A DNA stretch of 35,334 nucleotides from contig NAOQ01000408.1 in NCBI GenBank assembly GCA_002751075.1, forward strand, positions 1,151 to 36,484, read 5' to 3'. A program made the translations under genes and the position numbers. Origin of the DNA: Ichthyophonus hoferi. Lineage: Eukaryota > Opisthokonta > Ichthyosporea > Ichthyophonida > Ichthyophonidae. A model generated the notes under the pieces. The model saw only the letters and a program-made list of their open reading frames with translations, searched no databases and was not told the DNA's origin. Shown here piece by piece: positions 1 through 11,986 of this stretch; the stretch's first letter is position 1; every line of letters starts with the position of its first letter.

Positions 1-45
1 ATGTATGTATGTATGTATGTATGTATGTATGTATGTATGTATGTA

Positions 46-86
<41 letters not shown>

Positions 87-120
87 ATGCATATATGTAT
101 GTATGAATGTATGTATGTAT
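1..120. repeat. ATGT / GT microsatellite
   Basis: The window opens inside a run of ATGT tetramers that turns into GT dinucleotides and back into imperfect ATGT units. Nothing here is coding; the open frame across it is a by-product of the repeat. The left end of the array lies outside the window. Confidence 0.95.
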
Positions 121-887
121 ATCCCTCTATATATATATCCTAGTCCTCTGTCCCTCTCCCTATCCCCTCCACATAATACTATAACATGGGAAGCCGTCTA
201 CAGCCTGTTAGTGTATCTATGAATCACCTCATTATACCCCAATAGTCTATATATAGTAGATATTATATGGAGTATAGGAGGAGAGAGAGGATATAGATAG
301 TTAAAGGGTTGAGGTGGGAGATGTGTGGTTGTATAATCATGGTTATATATATAGTCTTGTTGTTATATACACTCATTCATGTTCCTTCTTATATATAATA
401 TCGTCTGTCTGTGCATAATGATACATCACATATTACATGCAATCCAACTTACAGCTCCGCTGTATTATAATATTGATGTTTAATCGTTAAATAGATAGAT
501 ATATTACTACTACCAACTAAAGAAGAGTATTATACTGTTTATAATGTTGTATATATATAACATACTATATTATTATATATAATAATATATATATGCTATC
601 AAAGAAAAATCCCTTGTAAACCAGGCCAGGACCCCACTGGACTATATTTAACACGCCAATAACTACCTAGTATTATAATATTTTAGCCTAGCAAGGGGTT
701 CTATTGCATAATAAAATTACAGAGCTGTCAGTATAACCCTTTAGTGGCGACATAAAATTGTATGTTGGGACCGAATCTCCCGCCATTTTGGACCAATCAG
801 TTAATAAGAATAGCAATATTTAGCCAATTATGTGGTGGTAATAATGATATGTAGCCAATCCCCTTAGCATAGATGAATTAAAATAGT
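121..887. other. AT-rich spacer, no gene seen
   Basis: I see short TA-rich runs (for example near 550-595), a purine-rich stretch near 270-300, and no open frame with a recognisable motif on either strand. CCAAT pentamers occur near 794, 824 and 855. Confidence 0.6.
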
Positions 888-1280
888 ATGTACTGGGTTC
901 GAAAATTGAGAAAAATAATTACATTTTTATATGTTTATATATATATTATGCTTATATTATGTTTATATTATGTTTACATTATGTTTGTATTATATCTACA
1001 TAAATACAATGTTTATATTATGTTTATATTGCATGCATCTATATATATATTATGTTTCTATATACATATATTATATTTATATTATTTATATATTAAGCTT
1101 ATATTATATCCATATATACTATTTATATTATTTTTATATACTATATTAGATCCACAAATTCACATATACTATTTATATTAGATTTCTATATTGTATATTT
1201 ATGCCATATCTATATATATATATTATTTATATTGCGTATTTAAATTATACATTTATATTTTGTCTATATACGCTGTAACT
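888..1280. repeat. Degenerate TTATATTATGTT tandem array
   Basis: Roughly 10-14 base units built on TTATATTATGTT are repeated with many changes. The open frames through this segment encode only Tyr, Ile, Leu and Met runs, as expected from the repeat, so I do not call a gene. Confidence 0.75.
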
Positions 1281-1503
1281 ATATAAATGTAGATTTGTAT
1301 CTAATCGGCTCTCCATGACCTAATTAATATATTTATTTATTTTGCAACATATGTATGCATATATATTTATACATAGAGTAATTTCCAACAGAATTTGAAA
1401 TGTTTACTGTCTGGTATCATATTTTGTATAATAATATAATAATATATAGGGCCAAGTAATGCATTTACATCATATTATGTGATTTATAATAGACTTTGGA
1501 AGA

Positions 1504-1690
1504 ATGGCAATTAATAGCCAAAAACAAATTGTTACAAGATTGTTAACTACGAATAAACATAGTTCTACTGAAACCCCGATAACAAGTAGTAATGCAATGA
1601 TCAGTCTTATTTTAGTTATAACAAGTAGTAATGCAATGATCAGTCTTATTTTAGTTAATCAAATATCATTTGTTAACAAGTGGGTCGATC
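1504..1690 (+). repeat. Dispersed repeat R1, forward copy, with internal 39-base duplication
   Basis: This segment matches, with many changes, the reverse complement of about 20270-20460. Shared blocks include GTTAACTRCGAATAAAC and TTAATCAAATATC. Inside it a 39-base unit is perfectly duplicated (1579-1617 and 1618-1656), so that duplication is recent compared with the rest. No transposase motif is visible. In both places R1 lies beside Copia-A LTR-like sequence, so it may be part of a larger composite repeat. Confidence 0.65.
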
Positions 1691-1811
1691 TTGTCAATAT
1701 ATAGTATGCGGTATATGAACACCTTTAAATCAATGAGGAAATTAGTTAATTCACTATTTAAATAAGGACACACCAGTATTTAAGTATTGCGGTAAGATCA
1801 GGTAATTCTAG

Positions 1812-2206
1812 TGGGTTTCCGTGACCTATCGTGAATTGAATTAGTCAACAATAATTTTTACAATCAGTCTCATTTACAATAGTGAATACAACCGACTATA
1901 CAGGCGTTAACTGCAGTTGACATGCATGATAAAGATCGGAAAAGTATGAAGGAAATAACTAATCAAGGCATCTGGCTCACCCGGATATGTGTGGCAACCC
2001 TGCATGCCTGTGTCCATATACAATATCCTTATAAGCAAATACAAATATATTCGGGACATACAAACCTTTGCATTCATTTATTAGTTGCTAAACAACATCA
2101 TAATATATCTATATATAGTTCTATTATACAACAGCCAATTGGCAACCCCAAAGCCTGTGAACAAGTCATTAGAACTAGCATAGTTTGTTATAGGGTTATG
2201 AACCCA
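1812..2206 (+). repeat. Copia-A left LTR
   Basis: It aligns by eye with 5586-6284 over most of its length. Shared blocks include the start (TAGTGGGTTT), CCTATCGTGAATTG, GGCAACCC.GCATGCCTGTG and CCCCAAAGCCTGTG. The ends are estimates from where similarity stops. It is about 300 bases shorter than the right LTR. Confidence 0.75.
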
Positions 2207-5200
2207 GCATTATTCCACTACACTACTCTGCTACACGCATATTCTTAAAAAGTTATAGACTAATCCATTTCCACTGCAAGGCAGCTCAGCTACACAGAGG
2301 ACAATGAGTCTCTAGCCATTTAAGACAGGCAGCAACTCAATGTTCTATAATACAGTAAACCTATCGCTCTTTTTCCTTTATCCATGGAAATAGCAGTTTT
2401 GACAAACCAAGAAGTACCTTTTGTCAACTCCCTTGACACCTTCATTTTTTTTTTTTTTGGAAAATCTCCAAAAAAAACTTACCAGCATTACAGACATTAT
2501 TGATTATATAGGACATTTACCGCTCAACACACCTTACCCAAACATGATAGATACAGATTAATCACCGTTTTTTATTGAATCCCGACCACAAGACACTCCA
2601 CTACTAGAGTTTCCAACTTTAAAAATAACTCATCGTCCAGCTGAGCTACCCACTACTGTTAAGTGACATGAAAATATGGTCGTGCAAATTTATCAACAAC
2701 ATGAAAAATGTATGCAACTGCAACAAATGATGACCCAACTCTTACAAAAATTGGCCATCCAGGAAAGCCCATTTGGTATGATACCCACTCAACCAGTTCA
2801 TCATCTGGCGCTATATGTATAACCAGTTGCATCACCCCCTGCACAATATACCCCATCTATGTTGATCCATTCTAAACCCTAAGTGGAGACTCGTTTGAAA
2901 ACTCCCTTTCAGTCCAAAAGCACTCATCTCTGGCTCCTGACCCATCAAACTGCACCCACAAGTAACAACGTGCCACAATTTGTGTACTGCCTCCCATAAC
3001 ATCATCCTTCTTACAATCTAGACAACCTTCATCGCCATGTATCCAGCCATTTTCAGCCAATATGGGTGCTCAGTCCCTCAACAATCTTACCAGGCATCCA
3101 TCCATTGCTAATTGATCCTACCAAGAACTTTCAGTAATCAACATTCAGTGCCTATTCTTTCTACCAGTGGCGTAAAGATATTTATGTCTTCACCATATAT
3201 GATAGATAAATCACATGCTATTGTAATGCTTCAACCATTGAAAAAACGTTAATATATTCAGACAAGTGGTACTCATTTTATTGATGAACGTCTGGCATGC
3301 TACTATCTAAATCACATGCTAGATGCATCAGAATGTGAATATGCCACCTTAGAGTATACTAACCCTCAAGAATTTGTCTATGACCAAATGGTAAAGCTGG
3401 CCAACAAGATTTTTGGAGTAATCTCTGCTAATATTATTATAGGATGACATTATAACCTCCTAAACATCAAGATAGGAAGAGGTGAGTTAACTTCTATGCT
3501 CATAGCATGATACAAAGTCACTGCCACTAAGTTACACAGCACTATTTATAAAATGTATAATGATTTAATTTTGGCTACCACTATTTGAGTTATTTACAAC
3601 ATACCTAGGTATGAAAGCGTGGTTGCATGGTTGAAGGCCCAAAATGACGATTCCCCCTCATGACAAACAATTATTCATGCAATTAAGTTTTACAAACATA
3701 AAGAGGATTTTTAGAGGTCAACTCAAACTATCCCTGTCAATTACAAACCACATCACTCTAATGGCAGGTCTTACAGCAATGGCAAACGCAAAACTGGGGC
3801 AGGTCCAATGACAACTTTTCCAAAACTGACGGGAAGCCTAAAAATTCGGAAATTTTCAAAACAAACTACATTTCACTGTGATTATCATCCTGGGAAGTAT
3901 ATTTACCACAACACAGTAGATTGTAACCAACATAAAGCAATCAATTTTTTTTGACAAAATAGGAAGAAGTTACAACAAATAAAGCAGCAACAACAGACCA
4001 ACATGGGCATTATCTAACTTCACGGTTACTTCATCAAATATCCCATTATCTCACTTGCACATGCAGGCTCATTTACTGCAGCATTGGTTTTACTAAAGGG
4101 AAGCGTTATGCTAGACTCCAGTGCTAGCATATATGTCTGCTCAAAACTGGAAGCATTTACACATACATTCTCATAAACATTCTAATTGCAAGGGCTGATA
4201 ATAACCAGACCAATGCAACACCGACAGGACTCTGTCAAATTGAGATTACATTTGACCATGCAAATTATTGCATTGAAACCAGTGCTCTATGTGCAGTCAG
4301 TTCCTACAAACTTATTTTTTATTCCTGCTTGAAGCAGGCTAGATGTCATCACCACTTTTTCAACCAATTAAATGATGGCTATATTTGATGGTCACGCCAC
4401 TCTTATTGGTCAACCCTACAGAAACAATTTCTATCTTCTTAATGCTGACATTGTCCTTTCGTATACCCCTCCTTGTAGCCCAATCCTGGTAGCAGAGCCA
4501 AGCATCAACACTATTAAGGTTATATGCCTTGCCACATGGGTAACTTATGACACTGCCCATATTCCATCAACTGCAAGTGTTATCACACAAGCATTGTAAC
4601 ATAATCGCTTTATGCATCCATTAGATACATGTCTTTGGCAGGCTTTTCTGAACTTCAAGAAACCATTGCCATCAACAGACAGCTTGTCATTCAACAATTG
4701 CGCTATGTTCAAAATTATTAGAGCACAATTCCTATCCAGAATCATACACTTATCCCGTCTACAAGAGTGAATATGCAGTGACATCACTGGCCTACTGAGG
4801 AAATCCATAGACAATTTCTAATGGATTGTGACGTTTATTTATAATTTTATGCAGTATACAATTGCGTTTTGCATGACGAAGAGGTGCAATATCTCAAATA
4901 TTTCCATACGTTCACAGCGGCAGTAGAATAATTCTTATGCTTCCTCAAAATTGCCCACTTGTTTGCTAATTGAGGACACAAGTATCTTGACATAAAATTT
5001 CAAAGGTATTTTTGTAAGAAAGGTATTACACAACTAACTACCTTGCCAAATAAATGCCCCTTCTGGCAATGGTAAACACGTAAATAAGCCATCAAATACT
5101 GCAAATGTCATGGACATCCTTAACTCAGGTAGACATGCCAACTCAGTTCTGGAGTTGCACTTTCTGTGCCGCAATCTACTCATAATATGAGCCCAACCAC

Positions 5201-5585
5201 AGCTGTATCCAATGAAACAATGCCATATGAATTATGGCACAAAACCAGGGCACCAGTAAAATGAGTGTATACCTTTGGCTGTATAGTCTACTATAGACTT
5301 GGTGATATCACCATAAACAAGAAGTTCTTTCCTAGAGGATGGCTGGGATTATTTCTAGGATATGACATCCTAAAATTAGGATAATAGTAATAGACTGGAT
5401 CACCTTTGGAATCACCATCAGGCACATTATCTTTTTCAAAGGTCAGTTTCCCAACACAAGGCACCAATCCAAATTCATGAAACTAGGTCCTTTTCAAATT
5501 ATTGTAGATAGATATTTCTATGGAAGGTATGACAGCAGAAGGAAAACTGACTTCTCATCCATCACCGGTTATCAGACAATCCTAG

Positions 5586-6284
5586 TGGGTTTTTGTAACC
5601 TATCGTGAATTGGATTAGCCAATAATAATCTTTAGAATCAGTCCCATTTACAAGATTGAATACAACTACACAAGTGTTAACTGCAATTGACATGCACAAT
5701 AAAGATTGAAAAAGTATAAATGAAAACGAAAATAACTAATAAAGGCCCCCGCCGCTCACACATATGCAGTTCCCAGCACCTTTTTATTAAATTATATGTA
5801 TATAACAATGACATCATTATTGCAATATCTAATCCACCATTGGCAGTCACATACGATAATCAGTGTTGAGATCTATCACTTCTGAAATCAGGAAACTGTC
5901 TACTAACATTAAATAGTGACAATAGTTATTAGTTGCATCGTAACATAGCACTCCTTACTGACCGTACGCACTGTGTTATAAGCACTATCACACTCAAACA
6001 CACTAAGGCAGGAGTACTTCCTGAACTCATTACTGAATACAATCGCCAATAATAAATGGGCCATTCATACATACGTGGCCCCCGGCACACCCAGGTATAT
6101 GCGGCAACCCCGCATGCCTGTGTACATGTACACTTACACAAAAACTTTGCATTCATTTAATATTTTTCAAACAATATCGTAAGACATATATCTAGTCCTC
6201 TTATACAACACTCTATTGGAGACCCCAAAGCCTGTGCATAAGTCGTTAGAACTATCACAGATTGCTATAACATATAACTCATCA
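5586..6284 (+). repeat. Copia-A right LTR with an extra internal segment
   Basis: This is the partner of 1812-2206. It carries about 300 bases (roughly 5770-6080) that the left copy lacks. The edges of that segment resemble each other (GGCCCCCGCCGCTCACAC and GGCCCCCGGCACACCC), so it looks like an insertion or duplication inside the LTR. The source of the extra segment is unknown. Confidence 0.7.
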
Positions 6285-6660
6285 GTGTCAAGATAACTAC
6301 ACTACATACCATAAGCAAAGTAACTTGGTCATCATTATCTAATTAATTAATGCTGTGCTGTGCAGTATTCTATACATAAAATGCTATATTTAGAAAGTAT
6401 AAAAAGGTTCAGTATGGGCCAAATTGGGAACTCCTGAATTTGTAGTGATACTGAATAAAGGCTATTTGGTTTTTATCGTAAATTCTCTGCTTGCAATAGT
6501 CGGCTGCCACTCTTAATATAAGTGCGATAATTATTACACATGCTGCAATCAACACAGCATAGTTTAGTATCTAAGCCCTCTTCCTCTAGCAATAATATCA
6601 CAATATTTCAACATAAACAACCAAATAAAATCTATATATATATATATATATATTGTAGTT
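6285..6660. other. AT-rich spacer with TA run
   Basis: This lies between the Copia-A right LTR and the 110-base tandem repeat. It ends in a (TA)n run at about 6632-6652. No coding or RNA feature is visible. Confidence 0.55.
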
Positions 6661-6663
6661 AGT

Positions 6664-6925
6664 TATACTCCAGGGATAGAGCAGATAGTGGCTGTACCCT
6701 GGAGGATATTAAAAATACATGTATTTGTATAATCAACCCAGAATGAGAGATATTTATATTAAAATTAAAGTATTTATAATAGGAGACAGATCAGGTAGTG
6801 GCAGTACCATGGAGGATATTAAAATATGTATTTATATAGTCAACCCAGGATGAGAGATATTTCTATTAAAATTTAATTATGTACGGTATGAGGTAGATTA
6901 AGTAGTAGCCGTATCTTGGTATCTG
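6664..6925. repeat. 110-base tandem repeat, about 2.3 copies
   Basis: The phrase GTGGCNGTACCNTGGAGGATATT recurs at 6688 and 6798, and a decayed third start (GTAGCCGTATCTTGG) lies at 6904, giving a period of about 110 then 106 bases. Each unit also carries GAGAGATATTTNTATTAAAATT. The first unit begins with CTCCAGGG (6669-6676), which pairs with CCCTGGAG (6697-6704), so it can form a short hairpin. No reading frame persists through the array. Confidence 0.8.
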
Positions 6926-7049
6926 TCACACATAAACCAAGCATGGATATCTGATCATCTATTAATTCTGTTATGGTAACGGGTAATTATAGTACCCCGA
7001 AGCCATTATTTTATACTTTCTTTGTCTGAATGGATTTCATTTAGAACAC

Positions 7050-7140
7050 TATATTACGCTGTATTACGTTGTATAATATTACATTATATTATATTGCATT
7101 ATATTCGGTTATACCATGTTATATTATATTATATCTATAG
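7050..7140. repeat. Degenerate ATTAYRTTRT tandem array
   Basis: Ten-base units of the type TATTACGTTG / TATTATATTG are repeated about eight times with changes. It is simple sequence. Confidence 0.7.
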
Positions 7141-7869
7141 TTTACAATAAGTCAAGCAAGCCGATCATGTTGTAGCTACAATATATACACTCAAATGTAG
7201 ATAGTATATAGGGATGCGATTGGTACAGTTCGGCTAATCAGAGGCCAGAAATTGTTTCTCTGACAAAGATCTCTAACGGCTTGTAAATATACAGCATGCC
7301 AGAAGTTAAATGAATGATTAGAGGCTAGTAGTGGGTTGCTAATACGTCACAATATAAAAGTAAGATAATACAGTAGTATAATAATATACAATTATAAAAG
7401 TATACTAGCATATATTCAGACCATGACAATCCATCAATCACAACTCTTTTATTTATATCAATATTATCGTTCTTTCCCATCCGATCTATTCCAATAGCGA
7501 AATCAAATTCCAACCCTAGACAATCTAGTAAAGCTCTCCAATCGAATTGATTTTTACCCATCCCATCTTACCAATAGCTACTAATAATCTAAACAATTTG
7601 CTACATATCATACAGGGCATTATAGTTCATACTAATTTTAAAAGTAACAGCAAGGATATGTGATTGGCCTGCCTTTCCTTTTAATGAAAGAATCCACCAA
7701 TGACTACCAACTAATAAGCAGTCGCCGATCAAAACATAACCTATAAGCAGCCAATCAAAAGATGGAATCGTAGTGTAATATTAATGGTGATTATGACAAG
7801 GGTATGTATTGGTCGAAGATCATCAAATTTCACTTTCAGCTGGGTCCTGGAATTCCTGGATTATATCAG
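7141..7869. other. CCAAT-rich spacer 3' of SEC22
   Basis: CCAAT or ATTGG occurs near 7219, 7491, 7538, 7571, 7663, 7697, 7751, 7808 and 7882. A minus-strand open frame of 78 codons (7325-7561) begins with a plausible globular stretch (FDWRALLDCLGLEFDF) but ends in simple sequence; I do not recognise it and give it little weight. Two similar segments (about 7474-7497 and 7552-7577, sharing CCCATC, ATCT and CCAATAGC) lie about 78 bases apart. Confidence 0.5.
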
Positions 7870-10008
7870 CTAGTCGGAGAACCAATAGAAACGAAGATAA
7901 AGAAATAGGAATACAACAAGGCCCACAATCGCTAGAGGGCCGTACTTACGATAGAGCTCCTGTAGTAAGGGTTAAGTGTGAGTAGAGGGTGGCTAGGGTA
8001 CAGCGTGGATAGGTTAGGTGATGGTATATGGTATATCTACTGTAGTATAAGATCTTGTATCTATCCCCATATAGCTATAACCCCCTCTCTATACTATATA
8101 CAAAGATAGACCCCCACCTGTAAATTGACGTATTTGGCATCCTTTAAATAGGCCTTGCTATCTTCTTTCATTTGAAAGGCCATGTCCCCAATCTCTGTAG
8201 AGGGGGATTAGTATATATATATCAGTCACATACTAGCACATACTATACCCTATACTCTACTTTATAACTTATAATACCCTATACTATACCCTGCACTCAA
8301 CAATAGCCATATTATAGCCATACTTACTATCCAACTTTTCCCCCCTTCCTATAATTTCTTGAATATTCTGGGTCATAACCCTTTGTACATCTTGTAATTC
8401 TGCATTTAATCTATTAACCCCCCCCTGGCCTTGGCGGGACCGTCCATATTGGTAGCTACGTTTAATTTTTTGCATTACTGTGTCTATGGGAGGGAGAGGG
8501 TATAGGTTAGCATGTATGATAGGAGGGAGGATGGTGTACAAGATAGTAAATATCATAGTATGTATTTTGATGCTATAGTATGTATTATAGTATGTACTAT
8601 AGTGTACGGGATAGTACAGAGGCGCAAACATTCCACTATGATAATTCCTCTTATACACCTTGCAATATATAATCTATCCAATACCCTCTCAGATAAAGGT
8701 CATACCATATAAAGCAATAATCAGTAAATAATTGAGCATGGGTAGGCCCATATATAGGTAGCACGTGCTTACCAAAAGTAATAAAAGCATAGGGCCTGGC
8801 AGCAGTGCCCACTTCATGGCCATAGGCCGACTGGAATTCTGCCTATATATAGTAACGGTTAGTGTTCAGCATATATGATATTATCATACATACATATATA
8901 CATACATACACCTTTACCTCTACCTCTATACTACACCTTATACCCTATATTCATTACTCCTATATCCTACCCACCTGTAACTCCTCGAGGTACTGGAAGG
9001 CAGTGTTCTTAGGATAATTACCATCACAGAGGACAAGATAACATACGTCATGTTCAATAATATAGCTGAAAAGGGAGTATAGGTTAAATATGTATATAAT
9101 ATAGTATAAAAGAATATAGTACAGTATAGTGTAGTAGAATATAGTATATATATGCATTAGGCAGAGGCCACGTTGCATGGCAACCAGTAAAATACATTGA
9201 TTAAAACCATGTGACCAATAGGTATATAGATACGATGTAAGTAAAGTACTGCCCAGTAAGAAGTATTAATATAAAGTACACATCAATTAAATAGTAGCAA
9301 AATAGGCTACCATTAATAATCCTGGGGGACCAATAATATCTTCTCTTAATAACCAAATCTACAAAAATACACGCATATATATTATTATAATCGCATAATA
9401 GCATAACCTATACGGTGCGAGATAAATCAATCAAGCCTCCCCTGCAACTTACTGGAAGCACATTGGTCCCGTATCAATGGAGAGGCGGGCTGGGCTACTA
9501 ATGCTCAGCTTCTTAAATAGCATCTTAGCTTGATTCTTATAAGGTCCTAGGTCTCTATCCGTCTATATAAGAAAGGAGAAGGTGAGGGTGTGGGAAGGTG
9601 TTATGATAATAATATAGTGATATAATAGGATAATAGTACAATAATATAGTATATAGTAGTATAATAGTACAATAGTATAATAAAATAATAATAATAGAAT
9701 AATAGGATAACAGGATAATAGTATAACAGTAAATTGTATAATAGTATAATAATACAATAGTATAATAGCATAACCCTCTATACTCCATTTACCTAGCTAC
9801 ATATAAAGACATACTAGTACCACTATCCTTCCTTCTCTCGCTCTATGCATTGGGTCACCCCACCACCTAATAACATTTAACATCATAGCATATACATCAT
9901 ATTTGGTAGAAACCCTCCCCTTCTCCCCTGACTCACACTCTCATCTTCCATAGAGGCTGCTAGGGGAAGGCCATCTATGACCCTCGCTATCATTGTCATT
10001 AACATCAT
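7870..10008 (-). CDS. sec22b: SEC22-type longin R-SNARE, complete, 7 exons, 221 aa
   Basis: SEC22 is an ER-Golgi R-SNARE that drives fusion of transport vesicles between the ER and the cis-Golgi. Exons on the minus strand are 10008-9937, 9562-9453, 9065-8975, 8842-8773, 8483-8328, 8194-8118 and 7959-7870, with GT-AG introns and matching phases throughout. The longin domain covers residues 1 to about 120 (start [10 protein letters not shown]; core [10 protein letters not shown]). The SNARE helix covers about 138-192 with the central-layer Arg161 in GRGEKLD, and a C-terminal membrane anchor covers about 198-216, ending FYWFSD. The first ATG was chosen because it places TMIARV exactly as in animal SEC22 (residues 5-10). 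Human SEC22B is 215 aa, so the length fits. Stop codon is TAG. I see no damage. The family call is very secure; the choice of SEC22B rather than plain SEC22 is by convention. Confidence 0.96.
9600..9778. repeat. TATAATAG-type simple array in SEC22 intron 1
   Basis: The first intron of SEC22 (9563-9936) is largely filled by degenerate ATAATAGTATAATAG units. The minus-strand frames through it are Tyr/Ile/Leu runs and not genes. Confidence 0.8.
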
Positions 10009-11037
10009 CTACGGGTAGGGAGAGGTTAGTTGAGTATCATAAGGGAATTAGAGCTAGTAAGGGAACTGGTACTTCTCATACTAAGTCTCTTTCCCCCACC
10101 TCTAACCACCTGGATGTTCACCTAACAACATACGATACGTAAATATATATACATATACATATATGCATATAAATATGTACAAATATTATACCTTGTATTA
10201 ATATTACAGACAATTCCACCCTATCTGTAATGTGTATATTGTAAAACGAAAAAATAGTACATATAATAGTGTTAGAATAAACGATAAACTAAATTTAAGT
10301 CCAAATTATTTTCATACTATTTCTTATTGGTGTATATAAATTAAATCTATTTTATTCTTCTATATATAGTTACTAAGATCATAGTGAATATATGTCAATA
10401 TTATCCCAAATTATTTCAAGGTTATTTTTAAATTATCTCATTATAGTTGTAAATTCATTAATAAATTGCAAAAATATATACAATTTCAGATAGACCTTGG
10501 GATATGCAAGCTACGATTAATTATACTTTCAGGATAGTTGCAAATGGTATGCAAATATTGATTTAGATAGTGTTACAATAGTTTTTGGCGGCTGACGTTG
10601 TAGAGATGTAGTAATCTATCTGTAAAGATATAGTCAAAATATTGAATATTTTCGCTTTGTTTAAATTTTTATATATTTATATATATAATTTTACACTATT
10701 ATTTTTTAAATGTAAAAGATAATTATATTTCTACCAAGTGAAATATGAATTAATAGTGTGAGTGTAAGTGATGGTATTATCTTACTTAAAACCACTTAAT
10801 ATAAAATCATATTTACAATTTAGGTTTAACATATAAAACAGTAAATTAATAAATAACCCCGTCAAGTAAATATTTATGCATAGTCCCAATATTTCAAGTA
10901 TACTTTTTAAAAAAATATAAAGAGAAAAACATTAAATGCAATCTATAGGAGGAGATTGAAAAGGTACATGTAGCCTATGGCGACATATATGCTTTAAAAT
11001 ATTTAAAAGTTAAAAATCCAATCGACTATGGTTACGT
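10009..11037. other. AT-rich spacer upstream of SEC22
   Basis: The 5' side of SEC22 should hold its promoter within the first few hundred bases. I see TATATA-rich runs near 10141-10180 and no assignable core element. The rest, to 11037, is very AT-rich with no open frame worth calling. Confidence 0.5.
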
Positions 11038-11326
11038 ATTACAGCCGGAAATAATTCGACAAATCCCTACATAAATGGACATTTTGAATTATAAAAAATA
11101 ATAGAAAAACGAAATGGAATAATAAAGAGAAAATTGGAAGAAATTTACATTTTTTCTATTTTTACTAAAGGAATTGTTTTTTTATATTCAAAATGTCCAG
11201 TTATTGTAGGGATCTATCCATTTATGAAGGGATTTGTCAAATTATTTTTGGGATTTATCGCTCAATTTTGGGATTTCTCCATTTTTTTCTGGGATTTGTC
11301 ATTTTATTTCCGGGAACCCCTGTAAT
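11038..11326. mobile_element. Foldback / MITE-like element with phased GGGATTT motif
   Basis: The two ends are imperfect inverted copies. The left end reads ATTACAGCCGGAAATAA then ACAAATCCC; the right end reads GGGATTTGTC then TTATTTCCGGGAACCCCTGTAAT. A second inverted pair lies inside (GGACATTTTGAATTATAAA near 11078 and its complement TATATTCAAAATGTCC near 11183-11198). The right half repeats GGGATYT at 11209, 11229, 11250, 11270 and 11291, each followed by a T-rich run. It has no coding capacity of its own; the 63-64 codon frames across it reflect the repeat. A non-autonomous DNA transposon is the simplest reading. I could not identify a target-site duplication. Confidence 0.7.
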
Positions 11327-11986
11327 AATTAATAAGTTATCCTACAATGATCCCAATGCATATCATGGTAATAGGAGTGGTAATTAGGATTAGAAAATAT
11401 ACACGAGCCTACTATCACTGTTATATTTTTATAGTACATTACCCTACACTGTATGATATGTCATTAGACCTTTTCACCTAATATAGGGCATAGGTCCAAT
11501 CAAAGACACTTAAAATAATGTAACTAATGATAATGTGCCTTTGAAATTTACTAAGATAAGGATAATTCAGAAGGGAGAAACTTAAATTGTCAGCTTAATT
11601 ATAACTTTCCCTTTAAGCTTTAAAATCTTTTCATTTGGATAAATTAAGTTGTATCTTGATACTGTGTTAGATGCTTGTGTAAAGGTTAATTATTATTTAC
11701 AATATATATATTTTTACTTGCTCCTAATTGGTCCCAGTGATAAATGCTGATTGCTATCATGCGTTGCCAAGCTTGCTGCATCAATCGTCTATTGGATTGG
11801 TGGGATTGAAATCGGCTTTCCAGTTTCATTTGAGACTATTAATTAATGCAGCTTTCATTTTCAATGAGCTATTTTATTATCATTATTTATTATTGTCATC
11901 GACTGCTCATAAATCTTAATTATTTACGTGTATACTAAGAAGAGAGTGTTTAGACAAAAGTGAGTGAAGATGTTATCTAAAATACA
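11327..11986. other. Spacer, no gene seen
   Basis: No open frame with a recognisable motif. Ends at the assembly gap. Confidence 0.5.

Larger units (their letters stand above)
1812..6284 (+). mobile_element. Copia-A: old broken Ty1/copia LTR retrotransposon
   Basis: A Ty1/copia-type LTR retrotransposon fossil on the plus strand. The left LTR is about 1812-2206 and the right LTR about 5586-6284. They are clearly related but diverged, which points to an old insertion. Parts I can recognise by translated motif, in the usual copia order, are a gag-like stretch (about 3100-3830), a gag zinc knuckle of the C-X2-H...H...D-C kind (about 3870-3930), a protease-like DSS motif (about 4110-4140) and the integrase C-terminal part with an FFPRGWLGLFLGYD-like block (about 5230-5370). 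I did not recognise a reverse transcriptase segment. The element is broken many times over and cannot be active. Solo or partial LTRs of the same family lie at about 21240-21503 and 28185-28325 on the minus strand. Confidence 0.8.

Noticed and set aside
1-222. 73-codon open frame at the window start
   Set aside because: It is the ATGT/GT microsatellite read in frame, with only Met, Tyr, Val and Cys.
897-906. GGTTCGAAAA resembling a tRNA T-loop
   Set aside because: No acceptor stem, anticodon arm or D-arm can be placed around it.
2659-3060. Two minus-strand open frames (65 and 62 codons)
   Set aside because: They lie inside the Copia-A internal region, whose recognisable motifs are on the plus strand; they are shadows.
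7325-7561. 78-codon minus-strand frame with a plausible N-terminal half
   Set aside because: No family resemblance, the C-terminal third is simple sequence, and no splice partner was found.
9555-9788. Two overlapping Tyr/Ile/Leu-rich minus-strand frames
   Set aside because: They are simple-sequence translation in SEC22 intron 1.
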